NCBI RefSeq assembly: GCF_005925345.1
Contig: NZ_SSHJ01000002.1
Location: forward strand, 310,001 to 374,000
Length of the DNA stretch: 64,000 nt
From: Pedobacter ureilyticus
GTDB lineage: Bacteria > Bacteroidota > Bacteroidia > Sphingobacteriales > Sphingobacteriaceae
Direction of reading: 5' to 3'
The position numbers were made by a program, and so were the translations under genes. The notes below the pieces were generated by a model. It was not told the origin of the DNA. It did no database searches and saw only the letters and a program-made list of their open reading frames with translations. Below are positions 39,552-46,994 of the stretch, one piece after another. Each line of letters begins with the position of its first letter. Positions within the stretch are counted from its first letter, which is position 1.

Positions 39552-40337
39552 ATGAAAATTTCTGTATTTACGCTCCTATTCTTAACCTTACTGAACGCCA
39601 ACGCTTTTGCCCAAAAAGCAGATACTTTAACCATAGTCTGCTACAATATCCATCACGGTAATCCGCCAGCTAAGCCCGATGTAATAGACTTAGATGCCAT
39701 TGCCAATGTAATTGCCCTGCAAAAGCCAGATTTGGTAGCCTTGCAAGAGGTTGATGTAAATATTAATAGGTCTGGCAAAGTAGACCAAGCGGCTTACTTG
39801 GCTAAAAAGCTAAATATGTACCATTATTTCGCCAAAGCGATAGATCATGATGGTGGTGATTACGGTGTTGCCGTGTTATCAAAATTCCCAATAGCAGCGG
39901 CAACAACACTAAAATTTTCGAGAATAGAAGGCCGCAAAGCGGAAGATAGGGTTTTAGCTACGGTAACTGTAAAACTAAACAGCGGTAAAACCATTAAATT
40001 TTCGTCAACCCACTTAGATCATGTAAGAAACGAAAAGCTGAGGTTAATTCAAGTTGCAGAAATTATTAAACAAGCAGAAAAGGAAACCTTGCCTTTTATC
40101 GTAGCTGGCGACTTTAACGCCAAACCAAGCTCTGCAACCATCAAATTACTAGACCAAACTTTCAGCAGAACCTGCTATGATTGCGGTTTTACCATCCCGG
40201 TAGTAAAGCCAAAAGAAACCATCGATTTTATCACGTATCAAAAGAACCAAAAAATAGAGGTGCTTAAACACGAAGTCATCCAAGAGCATCAAGCATCAGA
40301 CCATTTGCCCATTGCAGCAAAAGTTGTGGTAAAGTAA
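39552..40337 (+). CDS. exported endonuclease/exonuclease/phosphatase-family enzyme
   Basis: A 261-residue protein with a signal peptide (MKISVFTLLFLTLLNANAFA). It carries the EEP fold signatures: TIVCYNIHHGN (Asn, about 28-38), VALQEVDVNINRSG (Glu, about 60-73), FSSTHLDHVRNEK (His, about 155-167), VAGDFNAKPSS (Asp/Asn, about 182-192) and SDHLPIAAKV (final Asp-His). Members include DNases, sphingomyelinases and sugar- or inositol-phosphate phosphatases. The export signal favours an extracytoplasmic phosphodiesterase or phosphatase; the substrate is unknown. Transcribed alone, following argH after a repeat. Confidence 0.9.
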   Translation: MKISVFTLLFLTLLNANAFAQKADTLTIVCYNIHHGNPPAKPDVIDLDAIANVIALQKPDLVALQEVDVNINRSGKVDQAAYLAKKLNMYHYFAKAIDHDGGDYGVAVLSKFPIAAATTLKFSRIEGRKAEDRVLATVTVKLNSGKTIKFSSTHLDHVRNEKLRLIQVAEIIKQAEKETLPFIVAGDFNAKPSSATIKLLDQTFSRTCYDCGFTIPVVKPKETIDFITYQKNQKIEVLKHEVIQEHQASDHLPIAAKVVVK

Positions 40338-40993
40338 ACGCTGCAAGTAATTTTTGCCGTCATCTTGAGCGCATCCGAAAGATCTTTCTAGTTTGTTGCA
40401 ATACTATCACTTGATGTATAAAAACAACATAAAGGTTCGCTTTTAATTTTTGATGTAATTCATCCTAACCAAATCCAAAGATCTCTCCACTTCGGTCGAG
40501 ATGACGGTCTGTATATTTTTTAAAAACATTCTCGAAGCACGAAGATTTGTTTCCGTTCTGCGTCATTTCGAACGCAGGGAGAAATCTCAAAGTGTGATGC
40601 TTCTGCCAAACAGATTTAGCGTTGCTTTCTTTCAGTTCTCAGTCGTGCCTTTCCAAATGATTGGAGTAGGCTGTAGAAATAGGCGCTACTAAAAACCTGA
40701 GTTCGATTATTATTTGTTTATTTTACAGCATTATTTAAAATTATTGAGTTCGCCGACCCTGAAATAAATTCAGGGTGACGGTAAATTGGCGGTTCGTCAT
40801 GCTGACCTGTAGCGAAGCGGAAAGCTACGCAGTAAATTTAGTTCAGCATCAGTTTTAAATGTTAATAATCAATGGGTTAATAATCGAACTCAGGTTAAAA
40901 GTATAATCCTGCCTACCGGCTGGCAGCCGCTACCATTGGGTTTAGCTAACCAAAGCCTTTGCTAAACACCACTTACACTAGCAAAAAAGCTAC
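40338..40993. repeat. 650-base spacer filled with dispersed repeats
   Basis: No believable gene. It holds, in order: repeat-like CGTCATCTTGAGCGCATCCG near 40361; GATCTCTCCACTTCGGTCGA and then GATGACGG near 40480-40507; GCGTCATTTCGAACGCAGGG and then AGAAATCT near 40560, related to 51186-51215; and the 203-base inverted-repeat element at 40694-40896. Two adjacent genes end or start outside. It looks like an accumulation site for REP-type elements. Confidence 0.65.
40694..40896. mobile_element. MITE-like element with 19-bp terminal inverted repeats
   Basis: Perfect 19-bp inverted repeats bound it: AACCTGAGTTCGATTATTA at 40694-40712 and its complement at 40878-40896. The interior (about 165 bases) contains the CCCTGAA palindrome (40757-40775) and an inverted copy of the R1 repeat (40799-40852). 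It encodes nothing. Target-site duplication could not be established because the flanks are A-rich. It could be a non-autonomous element or nested REP units. Confidence 0.55.
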
Positions 40994-41854
40994 TTAATTT
41001 ACGTTAGATCTAATATGGATATCACGTTGCGGAAACGGAATTTCAATGCCAGCGTTTTCTAAAGCTGCCTTACAATCGATAATCAGGTTTTCGTTCATTG
41101 CCCAAAAGTGCTCATTGTCTGTAGTAACCCTAACCGATAAATTAACCGCACTGTCTCCAAGCTCGGTTACCATAATTTGTGGTGCGGGTTCGGCATGGGC
41201 AAATTCATTTTTCTTAATTACTTCACCAATAATGTCTTTTGCTTGCCTCAAATCAGCGCTGTAAGAAACGCCTATATTAAACCAAGTTCGGCGGGTGCCT
41301 TGTGCCGAAAAATTGGTAATGTTACTGTTTGATAAATTTCCATTAGGAACCACCACCACTTGGTTTTGGGGTGTTACAATTCTAGTGTTGAAAATATCAA
41401 TTACCGTAACGGTGCCAGCCACATCATTGCTTGAGGTAATAAAATCACCCACTCTAAACGGCTTTAAGGTTAAAATCAAAACTCCGCCAGCAAAATTAGA
41501 CAGAGAGCCTTGTAATGCTAAACCAATGGCTAAACCAGCGGCACCAATAATGGCAATAAATGCTGAAGTTTGTATACCAAATTGGGTAGTAACGATAATA
41601 AAAAGCAGAATTTTAAGAGCCCAATCTATTAAGTTTCCTAAAAAACGACGTAGCGATATATCTACATCTTGTTTTTCAAATATTTTTTGGGTTAACTTCT
41701 TTACCAATCTTATGATCCAAAGACCAACCACAAGGATTAAAATACCTGAAATGATAGAGGTGGCAATCTGGGGAGCTAATTCAATGGCTTTTGCAACCAA
41801 CTTGTCCCAATTGTTGTCGAGGTTTTTGATGCTTAAATCTGGAGTGCTTTGCAT
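40994..41854 (-). CDS. mscS: MscS-family small-conductance mechanosensitive channel
   Basis: A 286-residue channel of the classical MscS size. There are three hydrophobic segments: about residues 26-50 (IATSIISGILILVVGLWII), 66-85 and 88-125; the last is the pore helix with FIAIIGAAGLAIGLALQGSL and SNFAGGVLILTLKPFRVGDFI, the best-known MscS signature. A beta domain follows (VVVVPNGNLSNSNITNFS), then the alpha/beta vestibule. It opens on membrane tension to release solutes. The gene is monocistronic on the minus strand, and its start at 41854 precedes an AT-rich 200-base spacer. It is a different subfamily from the channel at 55-1335. Confidence 0.93.
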   Translation of the reverse strand: MQSTPDLSIKNLDNNWDKLVAKAIELAPQIATSIISGILILVVGLWIIRLVKKLTQKIFEKQDVDISLRRFLGNLIDWALKILLFIIVTTQFGIQTSAFIAIIGAAGLAIGLALQGSLSNFAGGVLILTLKPFRVGDFITSSNDVAGTVTVIDIFNTRIVTPQNQVVVVPNGNLSNSNITNFSAQGTRRTWFNIGVSYSADLRQAKDIIGEVIKKNEFAHAEPAPQIMVTELGDSAVNLSVRVTTDNEHFWAMNENLIIDCKAALENAGIEIPFPQRDIHIRSNVN

Positions 41855-42062
41855 ATTCTAAAGTTTTAATATGATAATTTACGAAAGGATCTGCTGCAAA
41901 GGTAAGGTCTTATAATGGATAAGCCAAACCGACTACTAATCAGTCTTACATCCATATTTCATTTTTCTCAAAAACCGAAACAAAATTAAATCAATTTAGA
42001 ATAATTCAAAACAAATTGAAATGTATATTTGGTAATAAAAAACAATCTATAACCAAAATCTC

Positions 42063-43451
42063 ATGAACCGTAGAAATTTATTGAAGACACTTTCATTTGC
42101 CGCAGGAGCGTCAATAATTAGCACAGATGTACTGGCGAAAATTGGTGAACGGTCTTTTTTGTACAACATTCCAGATAATCCAGCGCATAAGCCCTTAACT
42201 AAGCCTGTTACTGCAATTACTATTGGCGCAGGAAACAGAGGAATGGTTTATGGAGGCTATGCAGCTAAATTTACTGATCAGATCAGGATTGTTGGGGTTG
42301 CCGAGCCTATCCCTTTTAGAAATGATAGGTACGCGAAAATTCATAATATTCCGGCAGATAATAGATTTAACACGTGGGAGGATGTTTTTAAACGACCCAA
42401 GTTCGCTGACGCGGTAATTATCTCTACTCCAGATGCTTTGCATTACGAACCCTGTATGAAAGCCTTAGCAATGGGCTACGATATCCTTTTAGAAAAACCC
42501 ATTGCGCCAACCGAAAAAGAATGTAGAGATATTTTAAACTTAGCGAAGAAAAATAATCGCATTGTGGCGGTTTGTCACGTGTTGCGTTATGCACCTTACT
42601 TCGTGAAAATGAAAGAACTAATGGCGAAAGGCGCCATTGGCGAAGTGATTAGCGTACAGCATTTTGAACCTATAGAACATACGCACATGGCTCACTCTTA
42701 TGTGCGTGGCAATTGGCATAATTCTAAAGCCACTACGCCAATTATCTTAGCTAAATCTTGTCATGATCTGGATATCATTAAGTGGGTAATTAACAAGCAA
42801 AGCCAAAAAATATCGGCCATGGGCGATTTAAAATGGTTTAAAGGGGCCAATGCGCCCGAGGGAAGTACGGCTCGTTGTACTGATGGCTGTAAGGTAGAGA
42901 GAGAGTGTCCTTACTCGGCAATTAAAGAATATGTAGATTTAAATAAACGCACCTCGGTTTTTGACGTTCCGAGTGGAACAAAGGATAGAAAAGCATTTAT
43001 TGCAGAAAAATTAAAGACCACCAACTACGGGCGTTGCGTGTACCGTATGGAGAACGACCAGCCAGATCATTATATCACTAACATCCAGTTTGCAGATAGT
43101 GTAACGGCAAGCTTCTCTATGGAAGCCTTTACCTCTTATCACGGCCGTAGAACCCGGGTAATGGGCTCAATGGGCGATTTGGTTGGCGATATGACAGAAC
43201 TGGTACACAACGATTTTAGAACTACAAAAGAAACCAAGTTTATACCGAAGGCAGAAGATGTAGAAGAATATAAAAATAGCGGTCACGGTGGTGGCGATTG
43301 GCTTTTAGTTCGAGATTTTGTTCAGGCAGTAGCACAGAAAAATCCCGCTTTGCTTACTTCTACCATTGATGATTCGATAGAAAGCCATGTGATGGGATTT
43401 ATGGCCGAAGAAAGCCGTAAGAAAAGCAAGGTAATGGATATTAAGATGTAA
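42063..43451 (+). CDS. Gfo/Idh/MocA-family oxidoreductase with Tat-type signal
   Basis: A 462-residue NAD(P)-dependent oxidoreductase. The N-terminus MNRRNLLKTLSFAAGASIIS has the twin-arginine pattern RRNLLK, suggesting Tat export with cofactor bound. The Rossmann domain starts ITIGAGNRGMVYGGYAAKF (about residues 50-68), and ILLEKPIAPTEKEC (about 141-154) carries the conserved EKP. A cluster of Cys in ARCTDGCKVERECPYS (about 280-295) is typical for Bacteroidota exported members, some acting on glycans or inositols. Terminated by the hairpin at 43531. The substrate cannot be read from the sequence. Confidence 0.9.
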   Translation: MNRRNLLKTLSFAAGASIISTDVLAKIGERSFLYNIPDNPAHKPLTKPVTAITIGAGNRGMVYGGYAAKFTDQIRIVGVAEPIPFRNDRYAKIHNIPADNRFNTWEDVFKRPKFADAVIISTPDALHYEPCMKALAMGYDILLEKPIAPTEKECRDILNLAKKNNRIVAVCHVLRYAPYFVKMKELMAKGAIGEVISVQHFEPIEHTHMAHSYVRGNWHNSKATTPIILAKSCHDLDIIKWVINKQSQKISAMGDLKWFKGANAPEGSTARCTDGCKVERECPYSAIKEYVDLNKRTSVFDVPSGTKDRKAFIAEKLKTTNYGRCVYRMENDQPDHYITNIQFADSVTASFSMEAFTSYHGRRTRVMGSMGDLVGDMTELVHNDFRTTKETKFIPKAEDVEEYKNSGHGGGDWLLVRDFVQAVAQKNPALLTSTIDDSIESHVMGFMAEESRKKSKVMDIKM

Positions 43452-43460
43452 ACATTGGGC

Positions 43461-43516
43461 CGTCGTTGCGAGTTTACCAAGCTAATCTTTTCACGATTGC
43501 TTTGTTCCCCGTAAGG
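43461..43516. repeat. decayed copy of the 27191 hairpin family
   Basis: CGTCGTTGCGAGTTTACCAA at 43461-43480 and GATTGCTTTGTTCCCCGTAA at about 43496-43515 align to the two arms of the 27191-27256 hairpin with several substitutions. Not active-looking. Confidence 0.4.
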
Positions 43517-43530
43517 ACGAGAATAGAAAT

Positions 43531-43567
43531 AAAAAAATCCAGCTAGGCTGCCTAACTGGATTTTTTT
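43531..43567. terminator. bidirectional terminator
   Basis: AAATCCAG-CTAGG-CTG-CCTAA-CTGGATTT, one mismatch in the stem, with an A-run before and a T-run after (43531-43567). It lies between the convergent oxidoreductase and coiled-coil genes and can serve both. Confidence 0.82.
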
Positions 43568-43583
43568 ATTTGTTGCTTTTGCG

Positions 43584-44495
43584 CTATCTAAGCACTATCT
43601 CCGATTTCCCCATCAAGAACCCATCGGCATACAAAAAAATGCCGTAAGTGCCTTTAATGAAAGCCCTAGGGTTAATCCAGTCTATCTTATAAGAGGTGCC
43701 GTCGTTGTTGTAAGAAATTTCTATGGCTCTACTATACTGCATTTGCTGGCCATCTGCTTCAAACATATTATTTTCGTCTGCAATTAAGTTTCCAGCCGGA
43801 TCAATTACCCTCAAAAAGATTTTGTGATAAGTCTTTTCTGCTAAATCGTTAGGTGCAATGCCAAAATCAACGGTAAGTTTATTGGTAGCACTAGCTTTAG
43901 TTACTACTGAAGTCTTGCCATTATCTTTTACTCTAAATGCACTTACGCTAATATTAGCTGCTTTTAAAGATGAACCTACTTTTACCTTTCTATTCAGCGC
44001 CCTGTTTTCCCTAATCAGGTTTTCTCTTTGTGCGTTGTAATCGTTAATGTTGGTTTTTAAACTATCTCGCTCTGTTTTAAGTGAGGAGTTTTCTTGTTCT
44101 AAAATCGCAATTTGATTGTTGTAGCTTTTTACAAAGTCTTTAAGCGTATTGATCTGTTTGTGGGCTTCGTCTAACTCTTGTTGGGTAAGTTCGCCTTTTT
44201 TGAGTGCTAACTTAAGCTCCGCAATTTTTTCTCGAGCCAGTTTTTGTTCTTCTATTAACCTGTCGTTTAAAGTAATATTTAGCAAGTTAACTCGGTCAAG
44301 TTCTACTTCTATTTTCTCTACTTCTAATTTTAAACGATCTTTTTCTGTGTTGATGGTAACAAATCTGCTGCTTTGCTGTTTGTCTTTGAAATATAGGTAG
44401 CCGTTGATACCCAATAACGCTATAATTACGATAATAAGGAAGTAGACTTTATTACGATCTACCTTGTTATCTATCGACTTTTCTTGTGTCTGCAT
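43584..44495 (-). CDS. membrane-anchored coiled-coil protein of unknown function
   Basis: A 303-residue protein that I cannot place in a named family. One membrane segment near the N-terminus (YFLIIVIIALLGINGYLYF, about residues 19-37) is followed by a long heptad-rich coiled coil (about 45-175, full of Leu/Lys/Glu: LKLEVEKIEVELDRVN, LKTERDSLKTNINDYN). A beta-rich C-terminal domain (about 185-303) follows, beginning SAFRVKDNGKTSV. The layout suggests a periplasmic coiled coil anchored in the inner membrane, perhaps a cell-envelope spacer. It is monocistronic, with its own terminator shared with the convergent gene. Confidence 0.75.
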   Translation of the reverse strand: MQTQEKSIDNKVDRNKVYFLIIVIIALLGINGYLYFKDKQQSSRFVTINTEKDRLKLEVEKIEVELDRVNLLNITLNDRLIEEQKLAREKIAELKLALKKGELTQQELDEAHKQINTLKDFVKSYNNQIAILEQENSSLKTERDSLKTNINDYNAQRENLIRENRALNRKVKVGSSLKAANISVSAFRVKDNGKTSVVTKASATNKLTVDFGIAPNDLAEKTYHKIFLRVIDPAGNLIADENNMFEADGQQMQYSRAIEISYNNDGTSYKIDWINPRAFIKGTYGIFLYADGFLMGKSEIVLR

Positions 44496-44644
44496 TGCTT
44501 TTTTCTGTTGCCAAAGTAATTTTTATCGCGTTAATCGGACCGCTAACTTAACAAAAAAACAAAAAAGTATAAAAATAATGTCACTTTTGTATGCTAAAGT
44601 TAAAAAGTAACGTTAACAATCTAGCTATTATCAAATTAATCAAG

Positions 44645-46201
44645 ATGCCCAATTCTCCGTTAAAGTACAACCTTTTTTACGCTCTTTTGCTTACTATATT
44701 TTGTGCCTCAACTTTAAACGCCCAACAGGAGGTAAAAATTGCGCCGAAGCGAGAATTTCGTGGTGTTTGGGTGGCCAGTGTAGCCAACATAGATTGGCCC
44801 TCTAGGCAGGGTTTAACCGTAGACCAGCAAAAGCGAGAGCTTATAGCTATTTTAGACCAACATAAAAAGACCGGACTAAATGCAATTATCTTACAAATAA
44901 GGCCTACTGCCGATGCTCTCTACGCAAAATCTAGGGAGCCTTGGAGCCATTGGTTAATGGGAAAGCAGGGCTTGGCACCAGCAGCAGGCTATGATCCGTT
45001 AGCGTTTGCAATAAGAGAATGTCATGAAAGAGGAATGGAGCTACACGCCTGGTTTAATCCTTACAGGGCTACGATGTCTGCCAATGCGGTAACCCATCAA
45101 GATCATATTACTAAGCAAAGGCCAGAACTTTTTTATCGTTACGGCGGTCAGCTGCTTTTCGACCCAGGCATTCCAGAAAACAGAGCATATATTACCCAAG
45201 TTATATTAGATGTGGTTAAAGGTTACGATATCGATGGGGTACATTTTGATGACTATTTTTACCCGTACCGCATAGCCGGACAAACGATTAAAGACAGTGC
45301 AACTTTTGAAAAATATGGCAATGGCTTTACCAAAATTGATGATTGGAGAAGAAACAATGTAGATTTATTGGTAAAGATGGTAAACGACAGTGTGCATCAT
45401 TACAAAAAGCACGTTAAGTTTGGCATTAGTCCTTTCGGGATTTGGAGAAACTTTAGGGAAGACACCTTGGGTTCTAAAACCAATGGCTTATCTAACTACG
45501 GAGAGCTTTATGCCGATTCTAGAAAATGGATTAAAGAGGGATGGGTAGATTATATCAATCCGCAAATTTACTTCTCTTTTTCTCGTGCTGCGGCACCATT
45601 TCAGGTTTTGTTAGATTGGTGGGATAAAAATACCTACGGCAGGCATTTGTATATTGGCCAAGCGGCTTATCTTATCCATAATGGTAAAACAAAGCGAGAA
45701 GCGGCTTGGGCAAAACCTAACGAAATCCCCAATCAGATAAGGGCCATTAGAGCCAATAACAGAGTGCAGGGCAGCGTCTATTTTAGCTCTAAATCTTTAT
45801 CAACTGTAGCTAAAGGTTTAGCAGATTCCTTAAGGAATGATTTTTATAAATACCCTGCATTACCCCCGTTGATGCCGTGGATAGATGACATAGTGCCAAA
45901 TAAGCCTCAAAATTTAACAGCTGAAGCCACAGCAGACGGGATACAGTTAAAGTGGACAAAGCCCCTAAAAGCTACAGATGGCGAGACAGCTTCGGGTTAT
46001 GTGGTGTATAGGTTTGCGGAAGGCGAAAAAATTGACATACTGGATGCCAAAAATATAGTAAAGATTGTTTTTTTAGACTATCCATTTTTCTTAGACACCA
46101 ATGCTGAAAAAGGAAAACGTTACAGCTATCTCGTTACTGCTTTAGATAGAATTAAGAACGAAAGTGAGGCTAGTGGCCCGGTTGGGGTAGAAACGAAGTA
46201 G
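44645..46201 (+). CDS. exported GHL10/YngK-like glycoside hydrolase
   Basis: A 518-residue secreted protein; the ATG at 44645 gives a signal peptide (KYNLFYALLLTIFCASTLNA) and is preferred over an upstream start. The catalytic domain begins REFRGVWVASVANIDWPSRQ (glycosyl hydrolase-like 10, formerly DUF187), followed by GLNAIILQIRPTADALY, ELHAWFNPYRATMSANAV-type motifs and DIDGVHFDDYFYPY with acidic residues on a TIM barrel. A fibronectin III-like domain (about 430-518, starting PNKPQNLTAEATADGIQLKW) closes it. Related enzymes cleave peptidoglycan-type or glucosaminoglycan chains. Its position before the amino-sugar genes is suggestive, not proof. Confidence 0.9.
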   Translation: MPNSPLKYNLFYALLLTIFCASTLNAQQEVKIAPKREFRGVWVASVANIDWPSRQGLTVDQQKRELIAILDQHKKTGLNAIILQIRPTADALYAKSREPWSHWLMGKQGLAPAAGYDPLAFAIRECHERGMELHAWFNPYRATMSANAVTHQDHITKQRPELFYRYGGQLLFDPGIPENRAYITQVILDVVKGYDIDGVHFDDYFYPYRIAGQTIKDSATFEKYGNGFTKIDDWRRNNVDLLVKMVNDSVHHYKKHVKFGISPFGIWRNFREDTLGSKTNGLSNYGELYADSRKWIKEGWVDYINPQIYFSFSRAAAPFQVLLDWWDKNTYGRHLYIGQAAYLIHNGKTKREAAWAKPNEIPNQIRAIRANNRVQGSVYFSSKSLSTVAKGLADSLRNDFYKYPALPPLMPWIDDIVPNKPQNLTAEATADGIQLKWTKPLKATDGETASGYVVYRFAEGEKIDILDAKNIVKIVFLDYPFFLDTNAEKGKRYSYLVTALDRIKNESEASGPVGVETK

Positions 46202-46221
46202 ATTTGGCTATAGACCAACAA

Positions 46222-46322
46222 AGACTTACGAAGTTTAACTTTAGCCTCTGTTTCTTGTAAGGTTAAGTTAAGGATACCGGTAATTGGCACCGTTTACCCC
46301 TGTTTTGAAACTTCGTAAGTCT
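46222..46322. repeat. inverted repeat pair around a 71-base core
   Basis: AGACTTACGAAGTTT (46222-46236) and its exact complement AAACTTCGTAAGTCT (46308-46322). The core contains TACCGGTAATTGGCACCG. No T-run follows. It lies between convergent genes and looks like a dispersed repeat rather than a terminator. Confidence 0.6.
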
Positions 46323-46346
46323 AGTTAGATTAAATTTTGATTGCGT

Positions 46347-46874
46347 TTAATAACTATAGCTAACGCCCTTTTTAATAGACTGTACTTGCCCAAAGCCTCC
46401 ACCGGTAGCACTTTTGCGATCTATGTCTTTATCTGACGTCATTAAAACAAAAGGACATTTATTGGCAGCGGCTTCTTTTTTTAGTTTTTCTAAGGATTTT
46501 CTGTCGCTACCACCCGCCGTTCTGTAATTGATAAAAGAGGTTTTTCCTTTAATCTCTGCTACTCTTTTTAGTCCAGATACTTCTTCAAGGTTTTCAATGA
46601 TCAGTACTTTTTCCCAGTCGGCTTCGCCATTTACTTCTACTTTAGGTGTAATTTCTTGTTCTCTACCACTTTTACCATAGGTAATGTTGGCCACAGCAAA
46701 TTTTCCAAAGGTTTGTTCGGCATCCTCTCCGTCGTAAGTGTAAATAACCGTGTGTTCAGTAACCTTTATTACCTTTCCGGTAATGGTTTTGCCGTTGTGT
46801 AATAAAATTTTGTCTGATTGTGCATTTACTACAAAAGGAATTGCCAAGAGTATGGCAACGATTAATTTTTTCAT
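46347..46874 (-). CDS. small exported protein of unknown function
   Basis: A 175-residue protein with a signal peptide (MKKLIVAILLAIPFVVNAQ). The first mature part, DKILLHNGKTITGKVIKVTE followed by HTVIYTYDGEDAEQTFGK, resembles an SH3-like beta-barrel repeated in Bacteroidota exported proteins. The second part may be alpha/beta (SLEKLKKEAAANKCPFVLMTSD). No catalytic motif and no named family are recognised. Its upstream neighbour on the same strand is the M16 peptidase, but a terminator lies between them, so it is probably transcribed alone. Confidence 0.75.
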   Translation of the reverse strand: MKKLIVAILLAIPFVVNAQSDKILLHNGKTITGKVIKVTEHTVIYTYDGEDAEQTFGKFAVANITYGKSGREQEITPKVEVNGEADWEKVLIIENLEEVSGLKRVAEIKGKTSFINYRTAGGSDRKSLEKLKKEAAANKCPFVLMTSDKDIDRKSATGGGFGQVQSIKKGVSYSY

Positions 46875-46944
46875 TTGATCTCGTTTTAGATTTTGGAGCG
46901 AAAATATTGTATAACTTCAACTTTATCAATTATTTGTTAAAAAA

Positions 46945-46974
46945 AAAGAGGATGCTTTGTTAAACATCCTCTTT
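46945..46974 (-). terminator. terminator of the M16 peptidase gene
   Basis: AAAGAGGATG (46945-46954) pairs with CATCCTCTTT (46965-46974), 10-base loop. On the minus strand a run of T follows. It lies 20 bases beyond the M16 stop codon. Confidence 0.82.
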
Positions 46975-46994
46975 AAAAATGGTACGTTAAATCA

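Noticed and set aside
40501..40692. 63-codon plus-strand frame in the repeat-filled spacer
   Set aside because: It is made of dispersed repeat sequence shared with 51186-51290 and lacks protein-like composition.
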